Notes under the pieces: model-generated
The model's input: the letters and a program-made list of their open reading frames with translations, nothing else
Databases searched by the model: none
What the model was told of the DNA's origin: nothing
In this document: one piece after another, positions 23,966 to 37,992 of the stretch
Position numbering within the stretch: position 1 is the stretch's first letter
How the letters are laid out: each line of letters begins with the position of its first letter
Assembly: GCA_950295325.1 (NCBI GenBank)
Contig: OX485808.1
Coordinates: forward strand, 42,555,180-42,619,179
DNA from: Polytrichum commune
Lineage: Eukaryota > Streptophyta > Polytrichopsida > Polytrichales > Polytrichaceae
Reading direction: 5' to 3'
Length of the DNA: 64,000 nucleotides
Program-made: the position numbers and the translations under genes

Positions 23966-26900
23966 TTTGAGAGGTATGATATAGTTGTATATAATGTAAA
24001 TCACAATACTCAAGGTATTCTTCGCTTGAAGATCGTCTATAATTGTTGATAAGCAGGCTCACTAGAATTTAAACCTATAAATCCCACAACAAACATTAAA
24101 TTCAAATGGAAAATTTACAACATTGACACTAATTGATGAATGAAGACATGACAATTCATAACAAGGTGTAGATGGTAATCTCTATTAGAATGTAAAATTT
24201 GATAAATAAGAACTGAAATTATTGAAGTAGTGAACGTATTAATTTACAACCGTGACAAACTCTAGCTCACCCCATGACATCATTATAGATCATATGTTTT
24301 TAATTTTTCATGAAGCATTTGACATCAAACTTTTGTTCTTCATTAATGAGAATTACTTTTGCGATCAATTTGCCTCCCTTGGCATCCAATTGTACAACCG
24401 AACAACGTCCAAACGGTTTGATACAATGGTTTACTCTAGTTTTAAGAAAGTTTCTTGATGATGCATATATTTCAAACAATCCACAAAACATCCGGCAAAC
24501 TTTAATCTGAAGACTATCATGGTTGTGTGCACTAAGTTTTCCTCTTACTTTTGCTTCCTAAAATCAACTTTCTTTCTCTCTTGATCTTTTCTTACTTGCT
24601 TACTTACTTGTATATATTTACATAATACAATTTTGTATGAATGTTAATTATATGAAAACCGCACATTATACAAAAACTATTATATTGTTCACTTCAACTA
24701 GATCAATGTTATTATAGTACAATGGCACCTTTCAAATTTACCAAGTACCAACATCGCTTTTCACAACACTTGTATTTTGCAAAATTAGTCACATGAAAAA
24801 CAAACTAACACATAAATAGTTTAACATGATCTGACTTCTTTGGACTTTCGCAAAATACCTCCATTATGCTGAAATTCATGCCTAAGGAAAACAAAACAAA
24901 TGTAAAGTTTATGATGGTTATTGCTAATTGCATAGATGAGTAAGGCTTACGTAGATCTTTAATGTACAAACATGTGCCTTAGCAAACAAGATGTGAAAAG
25001 CTCAATACCATGCTCATGGAATTTTGGATTGGAGATTTCGTTATCTAAATTTTCATGTGTTGTGATTATGGATGGATGGTACAATCTCATTACATGTAGC
25101 AATACACTATGTGAGATGACGACTATTTTCCCATCCATACCATTGGAGATGGACAAAATTCCATAATGCTACAAACTAACCATTGAACTTTTCATTCCGT
25201 TGACATCGGATATTTTGTGCAACTTCATGTTAACCAAGTCCAAACATAGGTCATGAATAGAGGTTGACATGGTTCAATCAAGTCCAACACTCACTCAATC
25301 ACTAACCTAAGCTAGGTATTGACAATGGCAATTCTCAAAGTGAAAAGATATGTAGCATTCCCATTCCTTGTGCTTGATCAAATCAATTTGTGTCATCATC
25401 TACATGACGACGACAAGGATAACAATCTAATCATATTTTGCAACATCCTATCACCAAGGAACGTGACAACTACCCGAGAAAATGTTCAACTTCATAAAGG
25501 GAGAATGCATACCTAGACATGAAGACAACTTCGATATACCAGGATCGCCCTTTTAACGCGCAACCAATTCTCACAAGACATCTTGAACTAAAAGGCAATT
25601 CAAAATGTCCTCCCTACTTCAAAAGCTCTTGCAAGTAGGAAAGGTCTCTAGTAATGTCCATGCTCCACCTTGTCAATGTGCACAAATATCATGAACTATG
25701 TTGATTTTGTAGTAGAATCCCCAACATAATCATTGCTTTACTTTGATGCAGTTGGATTACCAGTGAGTAGGTTAACCTTCAGAATCCCAACCCTCGCTAC
25801 ATCCACAATGAGTTCAAAATTAGGAGATATACACAATACAAGAGAGATTAGAAGAGGTGACAAACACATATAATCCACAGGCCAAATGAAAACACACCAC
25901 ATGTTCTAGTCACTTTATGATATAAGACTCTATCATATGCATGTGATCATTTGTAGATTGATTTTTAATTGTTAAGAATGACATCCATATTCATCTACAA
26001 CACATGACAAGGATTGTAATCACAAGTAGACACCAAAAAAATGTATAATGATGAGATTCAACTATTTGCTCAAAGTGTAGACATCAACCTATGTTCAATA
26101 CAGCACATAATCAAAGGAGACAGAGCAATTCAAGTTTTATTTCATTTATTGATTCTAAATTGCAAGGACTATGGGTAAATAGGAAATCCTTATTTTGTGA
26201 ATACACGGACGCGTGCAACGTTACAAGTAAACAATTTTTGCATTTTCTACTAAGGGCAACTATACGCAGTGTCACAAAATGCTATACACTTTGGTTTTGG
26301 AAGTTGATTCTTCATAATGAAATGACGCATCTAAGTTGGAAAAAATGTTGTTCGGCCCACTCAACCCATCTAACCCCTGAATCTTTGGACTACATTAATC
26401 CTAGTACCATTCCCCTTTCTATATCTCACTTTCATCAATGCCGGCTCAGATTTGCTCAAACTAGGGTAACCTCCGAATACTTTGAGCTTCGGCTCAAACA
26501 TTGTCAAATCAAAGCATCAATCTCCTGACAGTTGCAAGCTCCAACTCTCAACTTAAGCTCTAGTGTAAATCATGTTGTAATTTGGAAACTTATTTATGTT
26601 GAGTTTAGAGAAGTGGGTGAGACCTTTTGTTTCCAAGCTAAGGCACGGGATTCAATCCACATTGATGCAGAGCAACTTTTGGAAGGCCAACATTGAAAAT
26701 TTGTATTGGTGGTTGTTTTTGGTGTTTTCAACAAATTAATATGATGAAAGACATGGGAATCCTCAACAATTTATTTGTATTTCGAGAATATTTGTTCTCA
26801 TCATCAAAGTTGTGCTCAACAACAGGCACGCTCTTCAACTAAACAAGATTGATTAACTCTTGTAAATTTGTGATCAAGGAGGTTGCCCTAAAACGCTTAG

Positions 26901-29900
26901 CATTAGTGGAGCCTTAGGAATCAAGTGGTGAAGCCAAGACAAAAATTTGAGAGCAACCCGCTACCTAAAAAGTTGTGGGTGAGCCTTTCAAAGCATACGC
27001 ACACCACGTGGCCATGCACGTCTCTGCAAGGAATGTTGTTAGCATGGTGACGACTTCCCTATTTATGGAGCACCGATCACCAATATTGTGCAAGACAAGC
27101 TTCAGCTTTACAAACAATGCATGGATGCGAGACTCATCCGGGAGGAACATGATTCTCAATCATACAATCTTGATGTTCACCGCCTACTTCTTTCTTCGAC
27201 GTGGCACTTGACAACAATCTTGTTTCATTGAAAAGCCACTCTTATGAACCTTTTAACTCATCGACTCGTTAGTTGTATTTGTTTTAGTTGTATTACTACC
27301 ATTCCCACTTTCATATCTCATTTTAGCCATGGCCACTTTACACTTGCTCAAACCATGGAGAGCTCCAGGTTTGGTCGAACTTTCATTACTTTGGGTTTGG
27401 GATGGAAGTTTGCCCAAAATCAATCATTAGACCCACAAAAATCATAATATCTCAACTCCAGCTCTAGTGCAAAAGGGGTCTAAGAACACCAACCACTTCT
27501 AATTCTATTCCATTGTTGCAGTCCAATAACAATGTGTACCATGGAATCATTACGTGGAGCTCGTAACTGCTCCAAAATCCTCAAGGCTCCTACTTGAGGA
27601 TGTCCACTAATTGCCCTAACCAACACAACATCTGAGCAATTAACCGCAAACACAAAAGTAACACCCAACACAAAGGACCAAAGGCTTGGGATTGTTTGAA
27701 TGTTTACTTTGTGAAGGTGGAACCCTCCATTTCTGAAGCAGATAATAATTATGGCCAGTAGCCCTGCCACTTCACACCTCCACCCACCAAATCCTCCACA
27801 GTGCCTCCCACGTCCTAGCCAAATATCTTCAGTAAAGCAAACATGATGGTAAGTGCTTCAAACCTTCGTCATCCACAATATACTAAGGATTTTCCCAACA
27901 CCCAACAATGTTATATGAAGGTGACCAAATAATCAAGTAATGGAGCAGTCCATCATCACGTGGTAAGGGTAGGAATCAAAACCCACGGTCCATACTACCT
28001 ACTCCACAATTCTATTCACAAAAAAGAAATGTTGTAGAATACCAGCCACACAAATGAGTTCCTCATTGAACTTAAACCTCACCTCAAACCCCAACACACG
28101 CCTGCGTTGCAAACTCACCGATGCCTCAAGAGAATGTGGACCCTTGAAGTAAAATGGAGAATCCGCCACTTGATGTGCACACTGCCAGTGATCACATGTT
28201 GTTGTTGCAAATTGTCTTCGCCCTTGCCTTGCCACGAACCCCAATGGCCGTGTCCGTGTAGCTCGGTCAAGGCTAGACACGGCAACTTGGCCACTAACGG
28301 CCCTACGTAATCACGGGGGTCACGCCACTGCCCAACCCCTCTTCCCGAGATTGATGCCCGCCCACCCGACTTCAAAAATATGTTGCTCTTGCATTCTTGA
28401 AGTCCGCTTGTTCACAAAACTCATTTTGAACACATCTCATCACTGGCAGCTGAAACAATTTACAACAAATGTTGATGCCTTCCACAAAAACATTTGGTTT
28501 GTATCAACAGTCATCTTCAGTTGAAGACGTGTTGAGTTGATCACGGGACTGCAGAAACTACAGAGGACATACCCTATTGCAAACACCAAGCTTACCTTAT
28601 ACTTGAAAGGGAAATCTACAGTCTCCCCAAAATATCTCAACCCTATGATATATCAGTTATATGATACTGGTGACCCTCTGTTATTTTACCAACTGTCAGG
28701 CAATTCAACCTATCACCTCATCAGCACGGACTCGAGGATAGTTTGACAACATTTCAATGGCATAGCACCATAAAGTAAAATAGACTCAGTGTGAAATCAT
28801 GGAACACTTTCATGAATGTTGACACTGGAGGAGATCTAAGGATAACCATTTTCACAGTGTGCTAACTTCCACTTTGATGCAATGCCATAATTTGGTGATT
28901 GAGTTTCTGCAAATCCACCAAGACTGAAGCTCTTGGAGAGGGTTCTACAGATACCAACAACGAATTTAGTGACAATTAGTTATGGCAGAAAACTAGGAGA
29001 AGGATTTGGTTGTTACTTTACACTAAAAAACCGAGGTACTTAGCATATAGTAGTGCAAGCCAATCATTTACGTATGTACATATATATAGAGCATCTCTGG
29101 AGCAATCTCGTGAGGATCTTGTATCCGTAAACCTGAGAAACGTAAGACTAAGATACATACGGTTTGAGCTCCGTTCGTCTTACCACATATAATGTCTTGT
29201 AAGTCTAGAGCATGTCTAGAAATTTACATAAAGATTGTACCGCCATATCAAGAATCGAATTTAATGCAGCAGCAGACAAAAGTTTTTGCTTCAATCTGTC
29301 ACCTACAAGGTTCGCAAGAAAGGCAGGGCAAACTACACGACCAGGTTGTAGGTTAAATGACAACACAGATATAAATAGCTCAAAAGGAGTATAATAGTTC
29401 AAAGCTTGATGATTGAAAGGTTGAAGCTTTAACAGTGATTTTCAAGACCTCAGAACCATGTCGCAACCTTACAAGCGTGCCAGGGGATGACCACACTTGC
29501 ACTTGCAACTCAAGAGGGAAAAAGTAGGACTCACAAAGTCTACCACAGGAAAGGGTTTTATCATTATTAACAAAAACATAGAAACTTTAAAAACAGTGCT
29601 AAATTGAAGACAACTTCGTAGCGATGTACAAGTTTACACTATGGAGTCCACATATCTCCTCCGACCTCATGGTTACAGATATCAATAACCTAAGTAAAGC
29701 TTCGTGGCCAAATAGGGAGAGAGACAAATCTTGCAAAAGAGCACATTTTGATCCGGCATAGAGTTCCTTTGGTGCCAGATGCGCCCAAATGTAGCACATA
29801 AGTTATCTCCAAAGTCTCAAGAGCGACGGGCCAAAAGATAAGAAATTGTCTACCAAAACAACAACCTCACACATCAACTCATATACTCTACGAAGACACA

Positions 29901-30869
29901 GAATCAGATCGGAAAAAAACGAAAAGACTGGGTCAGGAAGGCCACATACATTGTTAGAGCACACACATCACAGCGCCACGCAGCCCCGATCTAACATACT
30001 CCATCCGACCAATACATACTTGGATGAGGACGCCGACTCCTACTGGAATCTTCAACTTCAAGTGCAAACCTAAGAGACTCCATACCCACAGTCAAGTGAA
30101 AACGTTAGATCTCCATACCTCCTTCAAGTGTTGTTTTTGGAAACAGGCGCACAGACACATTTGGTGTCTCCTCCAACCAAAACCCTACATCGACCCAGAA
30201 AACATCATGGTGAACCAAACGACAAGCAGAAAGAGAAAGCGGTAGAAGCGGTGTTGCGTGAGAGAAGACGCGGAGTACCGTGGCCCACGTGCATCAAGCG
30301 GCTTCGCCAATGAATGCAAGGATTGTGTTTTTTTATTCTTATAATGGTATCATTGGTATTCATTTTGAAGTACGCAACCACCCACTTTGAGACCAAAAAG
30401 TAGATCACTAAGTGCTTGGAGTTGGACGCTTCTACCTTAGGGCCAAGTTCCATGTACCGGTCCCGGTCCGTTTTTATTAAAATAATTGGGTGGGCCAGTG
30501 AAAAGAGGGGTTAGACATGTGGGAAGCATTGAATACGGTGGCTCAAGGTTGGACTTGGACAATGTGGCCTTGGTCAAATTTATATGGGGTCACATCGAGT
30601 CTTGGTTTTTGGATATTATATATGTTTAGGTAGATGTGCCAAAAGCACCTAGTACGTCAGTTTTAACAACAAGGAAGTACTCAATTTAAGCCTATATTAG
30701 TTTTTGTTTTTAGGTCTAGAATCAAGTAGTGAGCATTTTGGGATTCAATGCATCTATGTATTGGAATTCGTCCATTATAACTCGAAGAGTTATAGTAGAA
30801 ATAATTTCCTAATAAGTTGAGGGCTAGAATCTTGGATGCTATTTCTAAAGTAAATTTATGTGGAAAAAG
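23966..30869. other. Gene-poor region upstream of the kinase-NLR
   Basis: No ORF with a recognisable domain. The first few hundred bases should hold the NLR promoter and 5' UTR; a TATA-like TTTATAGG (minus strand, near 24078) is the only candidate noted. Two diverged copies of a ~180-bp sequence lie at about 26393-26570 and 27285-27470. The block at 28330-28420 resembles the repeat family described at 40900-41590. A GTAGATCACTAAGTGC at 30400-30415 resembles the inner left end of the hAT-like miniature element, but no second end was found. Confidence 0.5.
26393..27470. repeat. Two diverged direct copies (~26393-26570 and ~27285-27470)
   Basis: Shared phrases in the same order: ACCATTCCC..TTTC(A)TATCTCA, TTTGCTCAAAC/CTTGCTCAAACC, ACTTTG(A/G)G, TCTCAACT..AGCTCTAGTG. 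Identity is low, so this is an old duplication or two members of an old repeat family. No coding role is evident. Confidence 0.4.
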
Positions 30870-31094
30870 TACACTAAGTAGTGTATTGTGTGTCACTTAC
30901 TATCTGGAACTACACAATGCTATAACTATGTATTGTATAGCTCTATTTTCTTTTGCCAACAAAGGTCAAAGTGGTTGTTTGGACATTGTAAAACATTAAC
31001 ATCTTTACTTGATAAATAAATGTACATTAATAGGGAAATATATGGCATGTGTAACTCCAAATAATATGTGACACTCAATACAATAGTTATTGTA
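30870..31094. mobile_element. TA-flanked miniature inverted-repeat element (221 bp, 30872-31092)
   Basis: The left end is CACTAAGTAGTGTATTGTGT, followed by GTCACTTACTATCTGGAACT. The right end, read on the minus strand, is CAATAACTATTGTATTGAGT, then GTCACATATTATTTGGAGTT. Imperfect inverted repeats therefore extend about 50 bp. Both ends are bordered by TA (30870-30871 and 31093-31094), the Tc1/mariner-type duplication. No transposase is encoded. The CACTA..GTGTCAC end resembles the elements at 35884, 37641 and 62637. Confidence 0.7.
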
Positions 31095-33814
31095 GTAGAA
31101 TAGGTAGTAGAATAGGTCATTACATTTTCACCTTCCCCATGAATGAGTTTACATAGACATTACAAATCTCTAGCCTCATGTAGGATTTCACTTCCCAACA
31201 CCCACCATTGGTGGTGCAATACATAACTACCCCTATAGGTGGATACTATATGTATACATATATAAACCTATAGGGGAAGACCTTTGATATTTAGATATAT
31301 TAATAAACCTATGATTATTGCTAAATTAAACTATGATTCATGCAGAGTAATTCAACACTTTGACTTTGATTTAGGTGTTAATAGGGTGTTAAGCACCGGG
31401 GGGTTTATGCAAGCATTAATGTTTTCACTCTCCTTGATGGTAGGTGTTATGAATATGCACTCCCTTGTACATGTTGAGGATACATACAACAATTAAAGTT
31501 ACCATGTAGGGCATTACTCAAACCCAACATTGAACCTCAAACCAACACTATGCACCTCAGTCAAACATTTTGGGGCTCTGAATTATATGATTTGCAATAC
31601 ATAGTGTTGGTTTTAGGGTGTGCATGCTTTGATTAAACCTTTGTTTGTCCATCATAGGATAATCCCACCAATTAGAGTTTATTGGAGTTCTTGGATCTTG
31701 ATACAAATAGCCTCACAATGTGGGAATAAAATAAAATATAAATTAACATAAATTTTCTTTTATGGATTGACGTAAATGAGAGTGCGTTCGTCTGACCTAG
31801 TCATGTTCTTTTAGGATAGGGTGTCACACTATGGGAATTGTGCGGTCTTATCACCAATTCTTTTCAAGAATAATGATATAAAATTTGTGAATGTGGATTC
31901 ACCATCTACCATATTCGTAGATTATAGAGCTATCTAGTGAAATATAGCCACAATGTATACTTGATGTAGTGTGGCCCACATTATTCATTATCAACCCACG
32001 CAATGATAGTGCAATATGTTCACACTTGTTGATGCAACATGACAATTCATGAAGGCTATTCTAAATTATAGTGAACTTCCCAAGAAGTCACCAATGTCCA
32101 AAAATCCCAAGTCTTTTGGTTGATTGACCTACTCACAAATGTCGTGTATTTTTGTAGATTATGTAAAAATGAAGAAGAAAAGAGTTGATGTGCCCAAGAG
32201 AAATTTTGGAAGGCCATATATTAGTACCACCATTTTCCCTTGAAGCACACTTAACATTACGCAAGGCTATCAAAAGGCTATTGTGATGTTTAAATGTCCT
32301 TAAAATTGTGTGAATCTCCCTATTTACTCCTTGCAATACATGGACCCTTGGGATCAATGACAAATTTGGTTGAAGATACAAAGTTTACTAAAAGAATGAA
32401 AGTAAGCATCCAAATATCATGTCACTACATAGCCTCCCAAAAAATTACACTGAATGGAAATGAAATTTTATAAATTCCAATAATGGGTTACTTTCTAAAA
32501 TTGTCATGAGAACTTGGTTAAATTTTAAATGGATGTAATCTCATCATTCATCCATAGTAACAAAGTCTTGCTAAAATATGTGTCTTAATAATGGCCACTA
32601 CTATCACTTGCATTCTTATATTAAAGTCTTCCACATGCCAACACTTAGAAGGTTGAATACGTTACTACATATTCCTAACTTTGTGGTTATCCAACCAATA
32701 CCATCACATTGTTTTATTCATTGTAAGAAAAAGAAAATTAGCTAATGAGTTTGAAGCAAAATTTGGAATGTTTTGGGCAAAATGAGTTCAGGGTTGACAT
32801 ACCATATGTATGTTACTACCACACTAAATCATGTACATAGTACAATGGTAAACCACATGATCCACGTAGTGTCATGTAGTTGCCATAACTCTCATAACAA
32901 GAATGAGAAAGTTGTTTGCTTGTAAGGTTACTAATATAGGCATGCATTGTCCTTTACACTTGACACATATTCTTAATTGGTCACCCCACCTTTCCATAAA
33001 TGCAGAGAATGGTGTGATGATAAATTAGCACCACCACCAATTGTATGTTTGTATATTAGAATTGCAAACTATTGAGAACCAGCGGTTAGTTACAGATGAA
33101 CCGGTTGAGTATGAGAAATAACTGGTTGAAATTGAAGACTTCAGGAGAATCACCGATCATTCTAGAGGAATCTGTAGAACATACCTCAAATGAACGAAAA
33201 CAAAATCGGAAGATGTCAACATGGAAGTGACTTGATTTAGAATCACTAGGATCTTGACCGACTATGCCCAAAATCTTTCCGGGCATTGGTTGGGATTCTC
33301 CTTCTATTGAGAACCTTAAATGAAGGAAATGAATGAGCACAAAATATATTAAAGTGGTGAAGGGTCTTATCACAAAAAAGGCTTAGTTTAAATATCCTTG
33401 GTTCACATTTAGATATTGTATGTTGCTTTATGCTAATCATACTTTGAGCCATACAATCTAATGTTGTTCATGATGATGTTGTGAATGGTTTTGAGGATTC
33501 GTGGTGTGTCAAAGGCCTTACTGCCACTAGGAGTGTTATGTGGAAGTTTAGAGACAATATGGGTATTATTACTTGATGCCCTATAGGTCAATGGGTGGTT
33601 TTTTTTCACAATGGTTTGCTTTAGGTTACCTTTTGCAATTGAATCTTTTCAATTTGTACCCAAAATAAACTTTTAAACTTTGAGCCACACTTTACTCGTA
33701 GTTGAAATTTAGCAGTTCCAATATAGTTCAAGGTTCATTTGGGCAAGGTTTTGGAAAATCCTAAAGGTACCATGTTTGTCTAGGCAAGGTATTACAATAA
33801 TCATTATAGTTTGG
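31095..33814. other. Gene-free AT-rich region
   Basis: Only ORFs below 100 codons, with no recognisable domains, tandem repeats or element ends on either strand. Confidence 0.5.
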
Positions 33815-33819
33815 GTAAG

Positions 33820-35324
33820 TGTGAGCCTAAAGTCGTAGCTCCACATGTGTTTTAACTTTAGAAATCAATAGAATTTAGATCTTGAATTTTATTTATTATG
33901 AAAAAAGACATTAAAATATTGAAGCTCTGGGTTTGGATTAGGATTAGGCATTAAACTGGTAGCGTTAGCGACATGCAACTTATTGGAAAGAATTAGATTA
34001 GGGGGAATTGTGAGTGTGGGGTTAAAGGTTGGTTATGAAGGCTGGGTTTTATTAAGTGAATTAGAGTGTGGGGGTGTTAGGAATCCGGGTTAGCCCTGTC
34101 CGTTTAAGGAGGGCACCGGTGGGTTAGGATAACTTTCGGGATTGAGGTCAGGAAAGAGAACAGGGGGTTCTCGGCTTTACGGGAGAGCAGACGGAAAGCA
34201 GGTGTGCCGCGGCGCAGCAAGGAGCTGCTGGACCGAAGAGCTAGCAGCTGCCGGAACGAAGGGAGAGGTTGCGGATTGACAGTGCACCGGGGGAAGGACT
34301 CCTGGGAGCGCGAGTGGATGAGGCAGCTGTTCCTCATGGCACAGGGTCCAGAGAGGGGGAATGGCAGATTCTGGCTGGGGGGATGTGGATTTTGCGGTTT
34401 CACTGGGATGGGACTTCGGGTTCCAGCAATTTGAGCCTGCAAGGAGCTAATGATTGGGGGATAGTCTGAAAAGAGGAGTGCAAGCTAGGTGGAGCAAGGC
34501 CCAACCGAATTCAGCCGAGACAATTGAGGAAGCTGGGGATTATTGGGTTGAGGGTGGTAGCGGCATTGGTGAGAATTGAGATCTACACTGATTTCCTAGT
34601 CAAGTGAATCCTGAATTTAGAATAGCACTAATTTTGATAAGGTGCGGCATCACCGCCTGGCCTCGGAGATCTGGCCCTCAAGCACCCATAGATGTGGATA
34701 CAGAGCGAAGGAATCGGCGGGTAGGAGTGCAGAAGGGGCGACTACAAGAGAACCTGCTGGTTGTCGAGTTGGGTAAGAGGTTAAGGGCTGGGTGCATCTG
34801 ATTACGGAACTGAGTAAAGGGAGTGGATCTGAAGTAAGGCTGGGTGCCTGATCTGTGGCCAGCAAGGTCTTGGGAGCCGAGACCAGGCTTCGGTTGGCTA
34901 CTACTGCCGGGACAGTGGTTAGTGATTGGAATTGGGATTGACTAGTTTAGGCATTTAGGGAATCAGGCCTTATAAGGATTAGTAAGTAATGTAGGGGTTG
35001 GGCATTGCTACCATGTGGTAAGTGTTGCTTGATGCCGTTGGAGTATTAGCTTAGGTTAAAATTGTGGCTAAGGGTTGTGGGTTGGGAATTGTTATGGGTG
35101 TGGAAGATTGGGTGAATGTAGTGAGAGGGCACTAGCACAAGAGTAAGAAGTATTTTTTAATACTATGATCTCTTGTCAAATGAATAAAGTTTTGAGTTTG
35201 GTAATGACACTGGATGAACACTGAGGCTTGATCAAGGGGTGCGAATGGGATTGAATGAATTACATGTGGTCCTCAAACTCTCACCCGGACTAGGACGCAT
35301 AAGGGTGGGGGTTTAGGCCTCACA
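33820..35324 (+). mobile_element. Solo LTR of the same terminal-sequence family (1505 bp), 5-bp TSD GTAAG
   Basis: It starts TGTGAGCCTAAAGTCGTAG and ends with CACCCGGACTAGGACGCATA, then AGGGTGGGGG TTTAGGCCTCACA. The ends match those of the complete Ty3/Gypsy element. The 5-bp target duplication GTAAG is perfect (33815-33819 and 35325-35329). The interior (GC-rich 34080-34900) is unlike the LTRs at 2322 and 51185, so it is a different subfamily sharing only the termini. Short ORFs in the GC-rich part are not genes. Confidence 0.88.
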
Positions 35325-35881
35325 GTAAGGTAAAAAATATACATGGACAGTGTTGCTTATGATTAAATAAAAATTGAATGCTCATGTTTCACACTCTTTA
35401 TGCATGAATATCCATATCTTAACCTAAACTCACTCTACCAATATTCTTATCGTTTATTGGATTAACATTATTCTTAATAGTCATGTTCGCATTATCATAT
35501 AGCAAATCCAATTTTGAGAAGCTATAAAGTAGATGGGTCTTAAATGGTGAATTTCTTTTACCAACTAACTCACTTTTTATAGGATGTTAAATACATGATT
35601 AGGAAAAGATAATTAACAAATTTAAATTGAGGACGTACCTACTTTCTTCATTTCTTCTAGATCATAAGAATCTCCTATTCATTATCAAAGTGAAGAGTTT
35701 CATACCTGTTAAATGATCATACATGTTCCTTAGTTTTGTTGACTTTTGATTCTCAAATAAATAAGGTAGATTGACCAAGTAATCCAATCTCTTCTTAATA
35801 CTTTAAAATTCACATTTGATAATATCAATGAAACTTTTCATGCTAAAGAGTGGCACTCTTTCCATCTCTCGGGGAAGAAAC

Positions 35882-36259
35882 TACACTAAATATGATATTT
35901 AGTGTCACCAAACTAATTATGTGCTCAATACTAATAGTAAAGCGCAGTATAGTGTCACCCACACTAACTGTTAACTCAACATTATTTGTCATTCCCTGTA
36001 ATCCTTTTTTGATATTATAGATTTACAGTGTTGTGATTATCATTGCTTACCAAGTGATTTTTCATCCAAATTTCAATCATCCATGACAATGTTTCATCAC
36101 AAGTTGTTGACTAGAGAGGGTAGGGTTTGGTCAATGGATGAACTCATCCATCATCCATGACAATATTTCTTCAAGTGCTTGTTCATGAGAAGTGTCATCC
36201 AAAAAGGTTCCATAGTGACATAAATATACCATATGAAACTAAATATCGTATTTAGTGTA
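35882..36259. mobile_element. TA-flanked miniature element, CACTAAAT family (374 bp, 35884-36257)
   Basis: The left end is a 21-bp perfect palindrome (35884-35904: CACTAAATAT, central G, then the complement), followed by GTCACC. The right end (36237-36257) is a slightly decayed palindrome of the same type ending ATTTAGTG. TA borders both sides (35882-35883 and 36258-36259). The interior matches the element at 62637-63028 (GTGTCACC, TGCTCAATACTAAT, TTTACAGTGTTG, AAGTGATTTTTCATCCAA). Confidence 0.8.
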
Positions 36260-37262
36260 GATTACCTACATCTCAAGGATTTTTTTAAATGTAAATGTGA
36301 ATTGTACTTGAGGCAATCATGGACATCATCACAATACAAGATCTTTGTCGCTTACTACGTCTCAAATCACAAACTTGTCATCAAAATTGGACGGTGGTCC
36401 ACTATCCCTTTCTCTAGAGATAATAGGTTATTTCACTCTTGCTCTTATAATATGAGGCACACTTTATACTAGAGTGTCCCCTATACAACCCCATTACAAA
36501 TAAGTTTAAATCACTATTTGAGAAGTTAGTATTAGGGAATCTCAAGTCTTCCTTTCAATTAGACCAACAAGTTAATATTGGCCCCTCTCTCACGGAGGCC
36601 ACTACACTATGCCGTTGTAGGGATATTAGCCAGTTTGATGCCACCTTGTAGGTTTTAGTCCCATTAGCCTTTTGGCTTCCTAGACTCTAAAATGAATTTC
36701 ATTTTTTTGTTTTTTTAATATGTTTTTGAGCCACACTAAATCACATACCACTCAATATTTATGTCATATTAAGAAAAACAATTAGTGAATAAGGATTGTC
36801 TTCCTTAGCCACAGAGAACCAAGTTGTACATATTTAGAAGATCCATGCAATAATAAAGAATTATTGGAAAATTCGCTTAATTGAAGTGCGCTAGTTATTA
36901 TTAAACCCGACCCATTAAACCTAAAACGACAACCTCCTCTTATTACGATCTTGATGAAATTAAGATTGTTTAAAAAAATTAAGGCTTTATTATTTATGAC
37001 ATGGTTAATTTTTTTTATATGAATGTAATAGAATGATGGATCTCATAGTTTCCACAAGCAAGGATAAATCCTTTAAAATCAAAATTAGTGAGAGCAAACT
37101 CCTCATGAGAAATGTCGGTATTTCTTGTATTTTTGGGGGAAAGAGTCAGGTGGTGGCGGGAGGAGGATCATTAGGTGCTACTCAAATAACGATTCTAAAA
37201 GAAAAGGTGGCAAGTGCCAACTACCCATGCGAGGTATCGAGAGGCTTGTACTAAATCGAGGA
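36260..37262. other. Spacer without recognised genes
   Basis: Contains a 73-codon plus-strand ORF (37033-37254) ending just before the Mutator-like element. It has no recognised domain and no sign of being a gene. Confidence 0.5.
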
Positions 37263-37638
37263 TTTACTATTCCCCGTCATTGAGGCGCTGTGAATGAGCC
37301 TCTTGATTTCGCGAGCATAGTGCATCCGGACCGTTGATCCACCAAGGCCCATCCAAGGGCCTCAATGATCCTAGGTGGCGAGGGGGTGGGGGTGGTGCTT
37401 GCCACCAAGGCGGGGTGGGGCCGTGGGCCTCATGTCTTTTTTCGGGGAGGCCGGCTTTAGGGTGGTGTCGGGCCTAGTGGCTAGGCGGGCTCGGTGGGCT
37501 AGGCAGCTAGGTAGGCCTACTTACTAACTAACTATTTGGTTACCCTTACTCTACTTACTAAATAACTAGTTGGTTGGTAACCCTTACTCTACTTACCAAA
37601 TAACTAGTTGGTTACCCTTACTCTACTTACTAATTAAC

Positions 37639-37939
37639 TACACTAAATATGATATTTAGTGTTAGATACACTAAATACGAACACTACACTAAATATCACT
37701 AACCCTATGAAAGTAAGTAGCATTAAATGTAAACTCAAACACTAAATATCATCTATGGTAATATGTGAAAGTTGCATGCACGAATTTAGTGTTTAGTAGG
37801 AAAGAGGTGGCAACAAGGAAGGCGGCGGCGGCGCATTTATGTCTAACACTAATTATCAAAGAATTGAAAATTAGTGTTGAGCAAAGTAGGGTGGTAAAAC
37901 ACTAAATCTAATCAAACACTAAATATCATATTTAGTGTA
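37639..37939. mobile_element. Nested TA-flanked CACTAAAT element (297 bp, 37641-37937) in the left MULE arm
   Basis: It begins and ends with a 21-bp palindrome: CACTAAATAT-G-complement at 37641-37661 and CACTAAATAT-C-complement at 37917-37937. TA borders both sides. The right MULE arm reads straight through the empty site (TTAACTAGTTGG), which shows the insertion point and a TA duplication. The interior carries more CACTAAAT motifs but differs from the sister elements at 35884 and 62637. Confidence 0.92.
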
Positions 37940-37992
37940 GTTGGTTACCCTTAGTCTACTTACTAAATAACTAGTTGGTTACCCTTACTTGC

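Noticed and set aside
30400..30415. Left end of another hAT-like miniature element (GTAGATCACTAAGTGC)
   Set aside because: Only about 16 bp resemble the inner left end; no partner end or 8-bp duplication could be found.
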